Source: Bdellovibrionales bacterium
Lineage (GTDB): Bacteria; Bdellovibrionota; Bdellovibrionia; Bdellovibrionales; UBA1609
Length of the DNA stretch: 64,000 bases
Reading direction: 5' to 3'
Assembly: GCA_027459485.1 (NCBI GenBank)
Contig: DAIDIG010000006.1
Location: 124,001-188,000, forward strand
The notes below the pieces were generated by a model that did not search any database, was not told the DNA's origin, and saw nothing but the letters and a program-made list of their open reading frames with translations. Below, piece after piece: positions 7,733 to 17,180 of the stretch (positions are counted from its first letter, which is position 1; each line of letters begins with the position of its first letter). Both the position numbers and the translations under genes were made by a program.

Positions 7733-8385
7733 AAATATATTTGAACGGAGTGCAGGCATTTATTTTTGTCGTTATACTTCTGACCGCGTCGTTGGGGAGT
7801 GCTGATGATCAACTGACTCAATCACCGCTGTTTGTGACGGGTCATCCCGTCGAGCATAATTTCACTTCGGTTGCCACAGGCTACGGTGCCATCTCTGAAG
7901 ACCATCGGCATGTGGCGGCTTATTTTTCGGCTGAGGATACAGCGAAAATAAAAATCGGCGCCGCCGCGCAAGTCGAACTCGTCGATAGCGTGAATAAATC
8001 CGAATTCATCAAAGGGCACGTGAGTGCGATTTTGCGAAATGCCGACCCTAAAACCAAGCAAAGCATCGTAACGGTCTCGATGCCCAGCGCGGCACCGGTA
8101 CGGGCGCGCACGTATGTATCGCTCGACATCACACTGTCATCGCGCACAAGCCTCGCCGTACCGACGACGGCCGTCTTGATCGGGCAGGGCAAATATTTTG
8201 TGTTTAAAAAAGACGGCGAAAGTGATTTTGATAAGGCTGAAATTACTGTCGGTCGGCAATCGCCCGATTTCACAGAAGTCAAAGGCGGTCTGAATTTGAA
8301 TGACACTGTACTCATTCAAGGTGCAACCGAATGGAATCAAAATCTAATCGGCGGCGGCGGTGATGACGAAGGAGACGGTGATTGA
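7729..8385 (+). CDS. Short RND efflux adaptor (membrane fusion protein)
   Basis: A 218-residue periplasmic adaptor. It has an N-terminal signal (FIFVVILLTASLGSA), a beta-barrel segment (YFSAEDTAKIKIGAAAQVEL) and the membrane-proximal segment (LAVPTTAVLIGQGKYFVF to LNLNDTVLIQGA). Usual adaptors are 350-400 residues and contain a lipoyl domain and an alpha-hairpin; those are missing or reduced to the stretch before residue 60. The C-terminus is Gly/Asp-rich. GTG start overlaps the TolC stop, and its own stop overlaps the pump's TTG start. Intact within its operon, so probably functional rather than decayed. Confidence 0.8.
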   Translation: MKIYLNGVQAFIFVVILLTASLGSADDQLTQSPLFVTGHPVEHNFTSVATGYGAISEDHRHVAAYFSAEDTAKIKIGAAAQVELVDSVNKSEFIKGHVSAILRNADPKTKQSIVTVSMPSAAPVRARTYVSLDITLSSRTSLAVPTTAVLIGQGKYFVFKKDGESDFDKAEITVGRQSPDFTEVKGGLNLNDTVLIQGATEWNQNLIGGGGDDEGDGD

Positions 8386-11300
8386 GCCCCAGTTCGAAAG
8401 GTTTTAGCGAAACGATTCTTCGTTTTTCAATAAAGAACACCAAGCTGTTGGTTTTGCTTTCGATATTGTGGTCGCTGTTCGCCGTATGGATTTATACGTC
8501 GCTGCCGCTGAGTCTTTTGCCGAATTTGAATTTTCCTTCTTTAAGCGTTGTTGTCGAAAATCAAGGCCTCACAGCGAAAGAGCTCGAAAAGCAAGTTGCA
8601 TTACCGGTCGAGTCGGCAATGTCGGGCATTTACAATGTTCGGCGAATTCGCTCAACGAGCGTGTCGAATATTTCGTTAATTTCGATTCAGCTGAAATGGG
8701 GCGCCGACGTTGAGTTCGCGAGACAGCAGGTGATTCAAAAACTTGCGACCATTCAAGGCGGTCTGCCCAAAGGGTCAGACGTCAGCGTCGAGACTCTCAG
8801 CAATACGCTGGGGCAAGTCGAGAGTTTCGTACTCACCGGCGGATCATCGCTTTTAGATCTCTACGACTTCGCTAAATATCGGTTGCGGCCCGCGCTGCTG
8901 CAGCAAAACGGTGTGTTTCAAGTTCTCATTTTTGGAGGGCTTGCCCCCGAATACGCGGTCTTTCTCGACCCGGAAGAATTACAAAAGTTCGATTTGTCGA
9001 TCGGTGACGTCCGCGACGCCGTTGCCCGCAACAACGTCGCGACAATCGGCGGCGTGCTCGATCTCGGCGCCCAGAGTTTCGGGATCATGCCGCGAACCCG
9101 ACTGACCGACATCAAGAGTATCGAAGACACCATCGTCGCTGTACGAAGCAACGTGCCGGTCAGGATCAAAGACATTGCGAACGTCCGTCTCACGCATTTG
9201 CCGTATCGAGGCGGGGCTGAAGACGGCAAAACTCCGAGCGTTGCTATTCAAATTGTCAAACAGCCGAATGCCAATGTGGTAGATGTCACCCGCGGCGTTG
9301 ATACTTTTTTAAAAGACTTCAAACTGCCCGCCAAGGTTTCGATTAAAAAATATTACGATCAGTCTGAAGTCGTATACGAGGCGGTTCGCGGCGTCGAAGA
9401 AGCCGTCGTTCTTGGGGCGGCGCTCGTCGGGCTCATTCTTCTGTTATTTTTGCGAAGTTGGCGCGCGTCTCTTGTGGCATTTACGTCGATTCCGACTTCG
9501 CTGCTGAGTTCGATCGTGTTTATGCGCTATTTTGGCATGTCACTCAACGTGATGAGCTTGAGCGCGTTGGCTATCGCGACCGGTATGGTGATCGACGATG
9601 CCATTGTAGTGATCGAGAATTTCTTTCGGCATCGGGAACTCACTCCGCACGACTCGGTGCCTGAGCTATTTTTGCGCGCGGCCAGCGAGGTCGCCGGCCC
9701 CGTTTTGTCGTCGACGATCACGACCGTCGCGATTTTTGTCCCGCTGATTTTTTTGACAGGTCTCGCCGGGCGTTTGTTTTCTCCTGTGGGAGTGATCGTC
9801 TCGATCGTGATGACGGCCTCGCTTGTATTTGCCTTTACCCTGATACCGAGCGTGGGCCCGCATCTGATTCGCGGGCAGCCGAGCGAATCGCATTCCAGCC
9901 GGCTCGGAGAGCTGTACTCCAAATATTTACGGCGATCGCTCAAAGCGCGCGGCTGGATCATGGGCCTTGTTGTCGTTTTGTGCGCGGCGAGCTTTTGGAT
10001 TCTGAGTCGATTGAATCGCGAGTTTTTGCCGCTGTTAGATGAAGGTTCAATACTGATGAATGTCGATGGTCCCGCGTCAAATTCGCTTGGTGAAACCATG
10101 CGCACGGTTCATCTCTTGCTGGATCGGGTGCTGCATGACCCTGATATCCAGACAGTTGTGTCGACGATCGGTCATGCGCCTGGGATGCAAGATACCGATA
10201 CAATGAACCATGCCGACGTGACTGCGCGATTGGTTTCGCACGGTCAGCGAAAGAAATCGATCCATGAGCTCTTTACGCTTTTTCGTCAGCGCGCTCGCGC
10301 GTTTCCGGGCGTGAGCGTCAACTTTACTATGCCTCTTCAAGATAAGCTCAATGACGCGATTGGCGGCGTTTCGGCTGCCATCGGGATTAAAATTTTTGGC
10401 GATGATCTCTCGATACTCGAGAAGTTGGCCGGCGAAACCGCGGCGCAATTGAGTAAGGTTCGAGGTGTACAGGATCTTCACCCGAGTTCGATCGTCCCCG
10501 TGCCTTCTCTCGACATTTCACTCATTAAAGATACGTCGAATTTATTGGGAGTATCACGGCAAGATTTGAATGATGCCGTACAGGCAATGTCGTACGGGGT
10601 CGAGGCCACTCGAGTTCAGGCGCTTTATAAAGAGATCCCGCTAATGCTTAGATACGAAGGGACTGACGATAACATACCGACTCTTCATTTAGACGAATTG
10701 AAACACACGCCGATTCGCACGGCCGACGGTCGATTTGTGCCGCTGTCGCAGGTCGCACGATTGCGGTTTGTGGATATCCCTAGCCGTATCGAGCATGAAC
10801 ATGCGAGCCGTTATGTGACTGTGTCGTGTAATGTGTCAGGCGCCACCAATCAAAGCGTCGTGAGATCGATCAAAAAAATCATGGCCGGCCTGCATATGCC
10901 CGAAGGCTATCGATATGAGATCGGCGGCAGTTTCGCAGCTCAATCGGATGCGACGAAAGGCATTTCGTCAATTGCGATTGTGGCGATATTGCTTGTGGCC
11001 GTCATATTGTGGCTGGAGTTTCAATCTCTGAGAGAGACGCTCCTTGTGTTGCTCACGATCCCACTTTCAACAATCGGCGCGAGTCTGGCTCTGTGGGCAT
11101 TTCATCAAACACTGAACGTGTCGTCGCTAATCGGCCTTGTCATGCTCGTAGGCGTTGTACTTAGAAATGGCATCGTACTCGTCGATTACATCCATGCCGC
11201 CATGCGATCGGGTACGCCCATCGATCTGGCCATCGAACAAGGCGCGCGAGTTCGGCTGCGGCCGATTTTGATGACGGCGTTGAGTGAAATCCTCGGCCTG

Positions 11301-11444
11301 TCACCGCTCGCGTTCGGTATCGGGTCGGGCGCTGCACTCGAGCAGCCGCTTGCCATCGCTGTCATCGGAGGTCTCATCACATCCACATTTTTGACCCTTT
11401 TCATACTCCCGATTGGCTATGGCATTCTTTACCGTCATCGATAA
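8382..11444 (+). CDS. RND-family efflux pump, inner-membrane subunit
   Basis: A 1020-residue RND transporter with the duplicated 12-helix layout: membrane helix 1 (LLVLLSILWSLFAVW), large periplasmic loop, helices 2-6, second loop, and helices 8-12 ending near 11435. The proton-relay pair is in MVIDDAIVVIEN, which is the DD form of drug/organic exporters (HAE) rather than the DG form of metal pumps. The first periplasmic loop (VEFARQQVIQKL) is nevertheless close in style to metal RND proteins. TTG start at 8382 overlaps the adaptor stop and follows GAAGGAGA. It works with the TolC and adaptor genes upstream; the substrate cannot be told. Confidence 0.93.
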   Translation: MSPSSKGFSETILRFSIKNTKLLVLLSILWSLFAVWIYTSLPLSLLPNLNFPSLSVVVENQGLTAKELEKQVALPVESAMSGIYNVRRIRSTSVSNISLISIQLKWGADVEFARQQVIQKLATIQGGLPKGSDVSVETLSNTLGQVESFVLTGGSSLLDLYDFAKYRLRPALLQQNGVFQVLIFGGLAPEYAVFLDPEELQKFDLSIGDVRDAVARNNVATIGGVLDLGAQSFGIMPRTRLTDIKSIEDTIVAVRSNVPVRIKDIANVRLTHLPYRGGAEDGKTPSVAIQIVKQPNANVVDVTRGVDTFLKDFKLPAKVSIKKYYDQSEVVYEAVRGVEEAVVLGAALVGLILLLFLRSWRASLVAFTSIPTSLLSSIVFMRYFGMSLNVMSLSALAIATGMVIDDAIVVIENFFRHRELTPHDSVPELFLRAASEVAGPVLSSTITTVAIFVPLIFLTGLAGRLFSPVGVIVSIVMTASLVFAFTLIPSVGPHLIRGQPSESHSSRLGELYSKYLRRSLKARGWIMGLVVVLCAASFWILSRLNREFLPLLDEGSILMNVDGPASNSLGETMRTVHLLLDRVLHDPDIQTVVSTIGHAPGMQDTDTMNHADVTARLVSHGQRKKSIHELFTLFRQRARAFPGVSVNFTMPLQDKLNDAIGGVSAAIGIKIFGDDLSILEKLAGETAAQLSKVRGVQDLHPSSIVPVPSLDISLIKDTSNLLGVSRQDLNDAVQAMSYGVEATRVQALYKEIPLMLRYEGTDDNIPTLHLDELKHTPIRTADGRFVPLSQVARLRFVDIPSRIEHEHASRYVTVSCNVSGATNQSVVRSIKKIMAGLHMPEGYRYEIGGSFAAQSDATKGISSIAIVAILLVAVILWLEFQSLRETLLVLLTIPLSTIGASLALWAFHQTLNVSSLIGLVMLVGVVLRNGIVLVDYIHAAMRSGTPIDLAIEQGARVRLRPILMTALSEILGLSPLAFGIGSGAALEQPLAIAVIGGLITSTFLTLFILPIGYGILYRHR

Positions 11445-11492
11445 AGGTATATTGACTGGGCGATACGTTGCACCCGTGCGACACATGAATTC

Positions 11493-12083
11493 ATGCGGAA
11501 TAATTTTTTCGCGCCCGCAGTAATTTTTTTGGTCTTGGCTTCTTGGCCTACTTTGGCCGTACAAGTTGGCAGTACAAAGGGCGTGGCCGGTACGCTAAAA
11601 AATATCGTGGGCGCTCCGTGTCGCGCATTTCTGCGTTTCAATAATTCATCGCGGTGGCCTTTGCCGGCGAAAACAACAGGACGATTTTTATTGAAAAGCA
11701 CGCTTTACAGCGCAGAAGGTTTGCCGAACGAAATTATTCAGGCCATGAAGAAGGGCAAGATCCCTTGGTTTCGAGCGTTCCCGGTCGTCATCACTCGTAT
11801 CAAACGAGGTGAAGTCGCTATTCAGATCGATCATAGAAAGTTCTCGTCTAAACGCGGCGATAGGATCATCGAAATATTCAGCGACATTTTTCATTCTGAA
11901 GTGTGGTACTTGGCTTATAGTAAAGATGGCGACGCTTTTATGATCACAATCGGAAGACTCGACCATCGCTTGAGTTATGTGCAGCTTGATTATTTACCGG
12001 ATGCTCGTGCAGCGGCGAAGATCGACCCCAGACAGGCAGCTGGGGTCTACGCGACAATTGCTCAAGGGGTCTTTCCGCTTTGA
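11493..12083 (+). CDS. Exported protein of unknown function
   Basis: A 196-residue protein with a clear signal peptide (FFAPAVIFLVLASWPTLAV). The mature part is basic and beta-rich, with VVITRIKRGEVAIQIDHRKF and ITIGRLDHRLSYVQLDYLP; no known domain was recognised. It is 48 bases after the RND pump on the same strand, without an intervening terminator, and is followed by the terminator at 12114-12143, so it may be the last gene of the efflux operon. The ATG lacks a good ribosome site. Confidence 0.65.
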   Translation: MRNNFFAPAVIFLVLASWPTLAVQVGSTKGVAGTLKNIVGAPCRAFLRFNNSSRWPLPAKTTGRFLLKSTLYSAEGLPNEIIQAMKKGKIPWFRAFPVVITRIKRGEVAIQIDHRKFSSKRGDRIIEIFSDIFHSEVWYLAYSKDGDAFMITIGRLDHRLSYVQLDYLPDARAAAKIDPRQAAGVYATIAQGVFPL

Positions 12084-12113
12084 GCCTCTGATTTTATTAT
12101 AGATTCGTGTTAG

Positions 12114-12143
12114 AGCGGTCAATTAAACATTGCCGCTTTTTTT
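12114..12143 (+). terminator. Rho-independent terminator after the efflux operon
   Basis: Stem AGCGG-t-CAAT / ATTG-CCGCT with one bulged T and loop TAAAC, followed by seven T. Placed 30 bases after the stop of the exported-protein gene. Confidence 0.8.
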
Positions 12144-12200
12144 GGGTCCGCTTAAATGCGAGTCATACACAATCTAATTTTAACAGGGGAAGCTCACACC

Positions 12201-13556
12201 ATGACTCGATTCGTCTGTCTCATTCTCATCCTCGCCGCCGCCGCACCCGCTGTTGCCGACACCGATATTGACGGCTTTCATATTCAAGCCGGTGGATTTC
12301 TCGCCTCAGAAACGGTGTATCGCGATCACAATATGGCCTCTGATATCGGCACGCCATTTGCGAAAATTCCGTTCGAAAATAGCATGGGTTATGCACCATC
12401 TGAATTTCGCGGGTCAGCACGTCAATCGCGCTTTTCTCTGCTCATTGAGCGCGACTTCGACCCGTCCACCAAGATCAGCGGCTATTATGAACTCGACTTT
12501 TTAGGTGCTGCGACGACTTCGAACAGCAATGAAAGTAACTCGTATACTCCGCGAACACGAAATGTGTACTTAACAGTCGACTGGCAGGATTTGGGTCTTC
12601 ATTTATTGGCCGGGCAAAACTGGTCGCTTGTGACATTAAACGGTGACGGGATTACGCCCCGCCAAGAAGTCATACCGGCGACGATCGACGCGCAGTACGC
12701 CGTTGGTTTTGATTGGTCGCGACAGTGGCAGCTTCGGCTCGTGAAAGATTGGAACAAAAAGTATTGGGCCGGTTTGTCATTCGAAGAACCGCAAACCGTG
12801 AATGTTCAGGGAACGCTCGCCTCGGGTACGGGTAACACGTGGTATCTTCAGGCGACCGGGGGCGGGCTTATGTCTAACCAAATGTCTATCAACACGCTGC
12901 CTGATGTGGTTGCAAAATTCGCGTGGGAGTCTTCATTCGGCCACTACGAAATTTATAATCTCGCGCGCAATTTTTCGAGCGAGTACGGCGGCTCGTCGCT
13001 GTCGGCCCAAACGAATCATCAAAATATTTGGACGGATTCGTTCGGCGCCGGTGCTACAATCCCAGTCGTGCCAAAAGTTTTGGATCTCTCACTCAGCGGT
13101 CTTGTGGGCGACGGAACGGGCCGCTACGGCACGACACAACTGGCTGATGCCACGTTCGACGCCGACGGGCGATTAAAACCATTGGACGCCGCTCAATACT
13201 TGGCGCAACTGACCTGGCACGAGAATAAAAATCTCGATGTCTACGCAACCTACGGCGAAGAATCGGTGAGCGCAGCGGCCGGCTCCGGATACGGTTACGG
13301 CAACGGCGTCACGGTGAACAACGCCGAATGTTATGTTCTAGGTAGCGGCACCGCTTGTAACCCGAATATCAAAAACATTTCGCAGTTTAACATCGGCGGG
13401 TGGGATAGCCTTGTTAAAAAAGATAAAATGGGTGTCTTAAAACTCGGCCTGCAATATTCTCACACGGTGTTGAACACCTACGCCGACGCGAATGGTGTGG
13501 CCCCAAGTACTAGCGAAGACATCGTCATGACAAGTCTTCGCTACTACCCATGGTAA
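12201..13556 (+). CDS. Outer-membrane beta-barrel porin, possibly DcaP-like
   Basis: A 451-residue exported protein with signal peptide FVCLILILAAAAPAVAD. The mature part alternates aromatic and polar residues in strand-like stretches (KISGYYELDFLG, RNVYLTVDWQDLGLHLLAGQ, QLRLVKDWNKKYWAGLSFEE) and ends with aromatic VMTSLRYYPW, a typical barrel C-terminus. The passage around LAGQNWSLVT recalls DcaP-type trimeric porins; the family call is tentative but the barrel is clear. ATG at 12201 follows CAGGGGA; an in-frame ATG at 12156 lies before the signal peptide and is less likely. It is monocistronic, with a terminator just upstream. Confidence 0.8.
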   Translation: MTRFVCLILILAAAAPAVADTDIDGFHIQAGGFLASETVYRDHNMASDIGTPFAKIPFENSMGYAPSEFRGSARQSRFSLLIERDFDPSTKISGYYELDFLGAATTSNSNESNSYTPRTRNVYLTVDWQDLGLHLLAGQNWSLVTLNGDGITPRQEVIPATIDAQYAVGFDWSRQWQLRLVKDWNKKYWAGLSFEEPQTVNVQGTLASGTGNTWYLQATGGGLMSNQMSINTLPDVVAKFAWESSFGHYEIYNLARNFSSEYGGSSLSAQTNHQNIWTDSFGAGATIPVVPKVLDLSLSGLVGDGTGRYGTTQLADATFDADGRLKPLDAAQYLAQLTWHENKNLDVYATYGEESVSAAAGSGYGYGNGVTVNNAECYVLGSGTACNPNIKNISQFNIGGWDSLVKKDKMGVLKLGLQYSHTVLNTYADANGVAPSTSEDIVMTSLRYYPW

Positions 13557-13575
13557 TGCGGGCCAGTTGAAGGGC

Positions 13576-14454
13576 TCACCGTTGGTTGAGACCGCGGTAC
13601 ATGTCTAAGAAAAGCTCCTCAGTATAGTTAGGTAAGCCCGAACCGATGCCGCTTGCCGTGTTGAGAAGATGATTTTCGCCAAGCAATACGCTCTCGCCGG
13701 TAAAATTCAAGCCGGCTCCAGTGAACCCGAGCTTTAGTATTTTATTCTTGAGCGCGAGTGCGAAGTCCGAAACCATAAGCGTGTGCGAATCGTCGAGCTT
13801 ATAAAAGAATGTAATCATCGACCCGAACTGGGCGATTTCGTTGATGGTCGTGATGCCTTGCACGTTGATGGCATACGGAGTTCTCCCCGTCACATCAAGT
13901 AATCGAACAATGTTCTGTAAGCCCCGATTGCTTTGAATTTGGCTTTGAGAAAAATAGCCGAATTGGCTGACCATATCGAGTTCGCCGCTCGATTTAGTGC
14001 TCAATACTTTCGCCATTTTGCCGGCCTCAATTAAGTTCGCCCATTCGTTGGGGAAGGGCACAAATGTTTCGACGGTAAATGCATTTGGGCTGTTGACGAC
14101 TCTGTGGATACTGCTCGGGTCGAGGCGCTCGATCGTCGAAAGATTGTGAAGGTAGCTTTCGCTGAATCTCGTGACCGGTTGATTGAGTACTGCGGCAAAA
14201 CGGGCTTCAAAAACGCTCAGTGACGGATGATTCGGGGGTAGCGGGATAAGCAGCGGACCGGATGACGGGCGCATTATCCAATGCTTCCATGAAAAAAGTT
14301 GCCAGCCGTACCAAGGCGTCGACGATTCGGGTAGGGCATGGTGCAGACTGAAATCAAGCGGTTGAAGTTTAACGCTTGGTTGCGCTGCCGGTGTCGCGGC
14401 CCATGCGGCCAGCGAGACCGATAGACAAATGATGAGGCAGTTGGATCGGGTCAT
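13576..14454 (-). CDS. Exported protein of unknown function
   Basis: A 292-residue protein with signal peptide LIICLSVSLAAWAATPAAQ. The mature region has FSESYLHNLSTIERLDPS, a central passage on self-consistency of a fold (TGRTPYAINVQGITTINEI) and FYKLDDSHTLMVSDFALALK, predicted as a soluble periplasmic alpha/beta domain; no family was recognised. The ATG is eight bases after the PBP1A stop and its AGGAGG overlaps that stop, so the two are translated together. It may assist cell-wall synthesis (inference from coupling). Converges on the porin gene with a 19-base gap and no visible terminator. Confidence 0.7.
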   Translation of the reverse strand: MTRSNCLIICLSVSLAAWAATPAAQPSVKLQPLDFSLHHALPESSTPWYGWQLFSWKHWIMRPSSGPLLIPLPPNHPSLSVFEARFAAVLNQPVTRFSESYLHNLSTIERLDPSSIHRVVNSPNAFTVETFVPFPNEWANLIEAGKMAKVLSTKSSGELDMVSQFGYFSQSQIQSNRGLQNIVRLLDVTGRTPYAINVQGITTINEIAQFGSMITFFYKLDDSHTLMVSDFALALKNKILKLGFTGAGLNFTGESVLLGENHLLNTASGIGSGLPNYTEELFLDMYRGLNQR

Positions 14455-14462
14455 AAAACCTC

Positions 14463-17180
14463 CTAAAGTGACGTCTGCTCGACGCGTGATGACCGGTACG
14501 CTTCATTGACTACATCGGGGCCGGGTTGTGATTGCAGTTGGCCGGTGAGTTCATTGGTTGGCAAAAACATCACTCCCGCAGGCGCGGGCGGAAATGGCAC
14601 CGGCTTTTCGTATGATTGAAAGATCTGTGTGAAAATCTGATGGGCGATTGGGCCGGCAATTGTTCCACCGAACGCATTATGGCCGAGCGGTCGCGGGCGA
14701 TCGTAACCGACATGTACGCCCACGACCAAGCTCGGCGTAAACCCGATGAACCAAGCGTCGTTCGAATGTTCCGTTGTTCCGGTTTTACCGGCCACGTAAG
14801 GAGCAAGATCGTGCATGCTTGCGGCGGCCGTGCCGCGTTCAACCACACCTTGCATGAGGTAACGCATTTGAAACAGCGTGATCGCATCCAGCCCTTGAAC
14901 GGGTTGGCGCGTGATAATTTCACCCGCTCGCGAAGGTGTATCCCCCGGCGGAGTTTCTAGAAATTCAATTGGCGATAAATAGCCGGTGTCGATGCCGGCG
15001 TAGGCCCGACACAAGCTCAATAGGTTTGTGTCTTGGTCGCCCAATATGAACGGATAATTAAATTGTGGATGAGAATAGACGCCAAACACGACTGAAAGAG
15101 TGCGAATGGGGTTAAGCCCGATGTCGCTCATCAAATCGGCCGTCATCGTATTACGCGATTGCTCGAACGCCCAACGCATCGTCTTTTGACCTTCATTTGT
15201 CGATGTGTCGTTGTGGGGCATCCAGCGGTGGCCTCCACGCGCAACGGCCGGGAAGATAAAGGGCCCGTCACTCAAAAGAAAATTCGGTTGGTAGCCGGCC
15301 TGAAGGGCGGCCATATAGGTAAATGGTTTGACGAGCGAACCCGGCTGCCGATCGGCGATAGTCCGATTCCATGAACTCAGTACATGGCTGTACCCGCCGA
15401 CCATGGCGAGAATTTTGCCGGATGTCGCATCCATCACAATTACGGCGCCATTGACTTCAGGCGGCTGCACGATCTGCCAATCGGTCGATTTATCGATGGG
15501 GCTGATATAGACAATGTCGCCATAACGGAGCGGCTTGGCCCACTCGCGACTTGCGCGATCAAGAGCCACGATCGAACCATCGGCGAGCCCCACATGAAGC
15601 ATGGGCTGATTTAAAACAACGCCGACCTGCCACGTGGGTAAAGCTGCAGGGTAGTCGGCAATGGTTTGGCGCAACGGGCGTAACCAAAATTCAGTGGCGA
15701 CGTCGGGCGCAACCGGCGCTTGAGGTTGCGTATTAGGTGCGGCACTCGAAGCCGGTGCGGCGCTGACACTGGCACCCCAAAGGCTCTCGCTTGATTTTTT
15801 TTCTTCAATCTTTGCGAGTTGCTGCGACTTTTCATAAACGGCATATGCTCGGACTAAGGCTTGCGAGATATTGACGAGCGGCCCGCGCCAATCGGTTTGG
15901 CCTGCTTGCTTTTCATAATTTTCGAGACCAGTTTGCAGGGCGGATTCTGCCATAGATTGAATCGAATCAACGAGGGTTGTTTTAATTGGATTGCCGCTTT
16001 GAAGCGCAGCTTTTACCCCGGCCGCTCCGAGAGCTTGAGTGATGAAATCGCGAAAGTACGCCGCGTGATTGGCGTTTCGCGCAACTCCGTAAGAAAGAAA
16101 TTTTAGGTCCTCCCTTACGTTAACTTGAATCGGCTGGGGTATGATTCTTTCGCTGTACATTCGATCGAGCACGAACTGCACCCGATCTTGCGTGCGGCTA
16201 TCGGGGTATTGATAAAGATTGGGCCCTTTTACGATCCCGACAAGGTAAGCGATTTCGATTGGTGAAAGTGCCGCCGCTTGTTTACCGAAATACGTTTCGG
16301 CGGCCTTTTCTATTCCCCATGAACCACGCCCGAAATAGACCGTGTTCAGGTAGAGATTGAGAATTTGATCCTTCGTCAGCTGATGCTCGATTTCGCCCGC
16401 CAGAAGCATTTCACTCAGCTTGCGCCGATAAGAAATCTGGTCGTTTAGAAAGAGGTCGCGGGCGAGCTGTTGAGTGATAGTCGAAGCGCCTTCGAGATGC
16501 CCGCCGGCAGCGCCTTTGAAAAATGCACGAAGAATGCCGATTTGATCGATACCATTGTGTTGGTAGAAGCGCCGATCTTCGACCGCCACAAGTGTCTTGG
16601 GCAGCGCCGGTGGCATATCTGAAAGCGAAATCGAATGCCGTCGGCCCTGCGGTTCATAAAGATCGCCGACACGCTGATTATCGGTTGATAAAATATCCAC
16701 AGCCTGCGGGAGTTTAAGCGTGTGCAAATTCCCGACCGGTGGCAAAGATTTAACGATGTCATCGTAAAGCGTCTCGGCTTTCGCGATGTCGGGAGAGTAA
16801 TTGTCGAGAGCCGTCGGGTCAGGTTTAGAGCGGCAAACCTTTTGATAAAAGGCAATGAGCAGCACGGGGTTGATTCGATCGAGGCGTTCGCCGTGCAATG
16901 ATCCACTGACAGGTTTCACATCAACCGCGGGAGCTTTCATCTTTTGCAAAAATAGCGAAAGATCGAGATTCTTAAATTCCGGCTGGCTGAGAATTTGAAG
17001 GCACGCGTGGCTGTACGCCTCGACAAGTTGAGCATTCGTCGCCGTCTTGTAATCTTGCGGCTTCGGCAAAAGTGGGTTGAAACTGGATAACACCAGCATG
17101 GTTGTAAAAAACCAAGTCATAGAGGCAAACTGTTTAACAGTCGCACATTTCGATCGTCCACAGTCGCGGGTACAAATCAA
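14463..17180 (-). CDS. Class A penicillin-binding protein (PBP1A-type)
   Basis: Bifunctional peptidoglycan synthase of 905 residues. After an N-terminal membrane anchor (WFFTTMLVLSSF) comes an unusual region of about 150 residues. The GT51 glycosyltransferase follows, with VEDRRFYQHNGID, GASTITQQLARDLFL and LNLYLNTVYFGRGSWGIE. The transpeptidase has catalytic serine in PGSLVKPFTY, SRNTM and AGKTGTTEHSNDAWF. A Pro/Ala/Ser-rich linker separates the two. Start may be TTG at 17180, overlapping the LigD-polymerase stop by four bases, or the ATG at 17120; neither has a strong ribosome site. Position after NHEJ genes is unusual. Confidence 0.93.
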   Translation of the reverse strand: MICTRDCGRSKCATVKQFASMTWFFTTMLVLSSFNPLLPKPQDYKTATNAQLVEAYSHACLQILSQPEFKNLDLSLFLQKMKAPAVDVKPVSGSLHGERLDRINPVLLIAFYQKVCRSKPDPTALDNYSPDIAKAETLYDDIVKSLPPVGNLHTLKLPQAVDILSTDNQRVGDLYEPQGRRHSISLSDMPPALPKTLVAVEDRRFYQHNGIDQIGILRAFFKGAAGGHLEGASTITQQLARDLFLNDQISYRRKLSEMLLAGEIEHQLTKDQILNLYLNTVYFGRGSWGIEKAAETYFGKQAAALSPIEIAYLVGIVKGPNLYQYPDSRTQDRVQFVLDRMYSERIIPQPIQVNVREDLKFLSYGVARNANHAAYFRDFITQALGAAGVKAALQSGNPIKTTLVDSIQSMAESALQTGLENYEKQAGQTDWRGPLVNISQALVRAYAVYEKSQQLAKIEEKKSSESLWGASVSAAPASSAAPNTQPQAPVAPDVATEFWLRPLRQTIADYPAALPTWQVGVVLNQPMLHVGLADGSIVALDRASREWAKPLRYGDIVYISPIDKSTDWQIVQPPEVNGAVIVMDATSGKILAMVGGYSHVLSSWNRTIADRQPGSLVKPFTYMAALQAGYQPNFLLSDGPFIFPAVARGGHRWMPHNDTSTNEGQKTMRWAFEQSRNTMTADLMSDIGLNPIRTLSVVFGVYSHPQFNYPFILGDQDTNLLSLCRAYAGIDTGYLSPIEFLETPPGDTPSRAGEIITRQPVQGLDAITLFQMRYLMQGVVERGTAAASMHDLAPYVAGKTGTTEHSNDAWFIGFTPSLVVGVHVGYDRPRPLGHNAFGGTIAGPIAHQIFTQIFQSYEKPVPFPPAPAGVMFLPTNELTGQLQSQPGPDVVNEAYRSSRVEQTSL

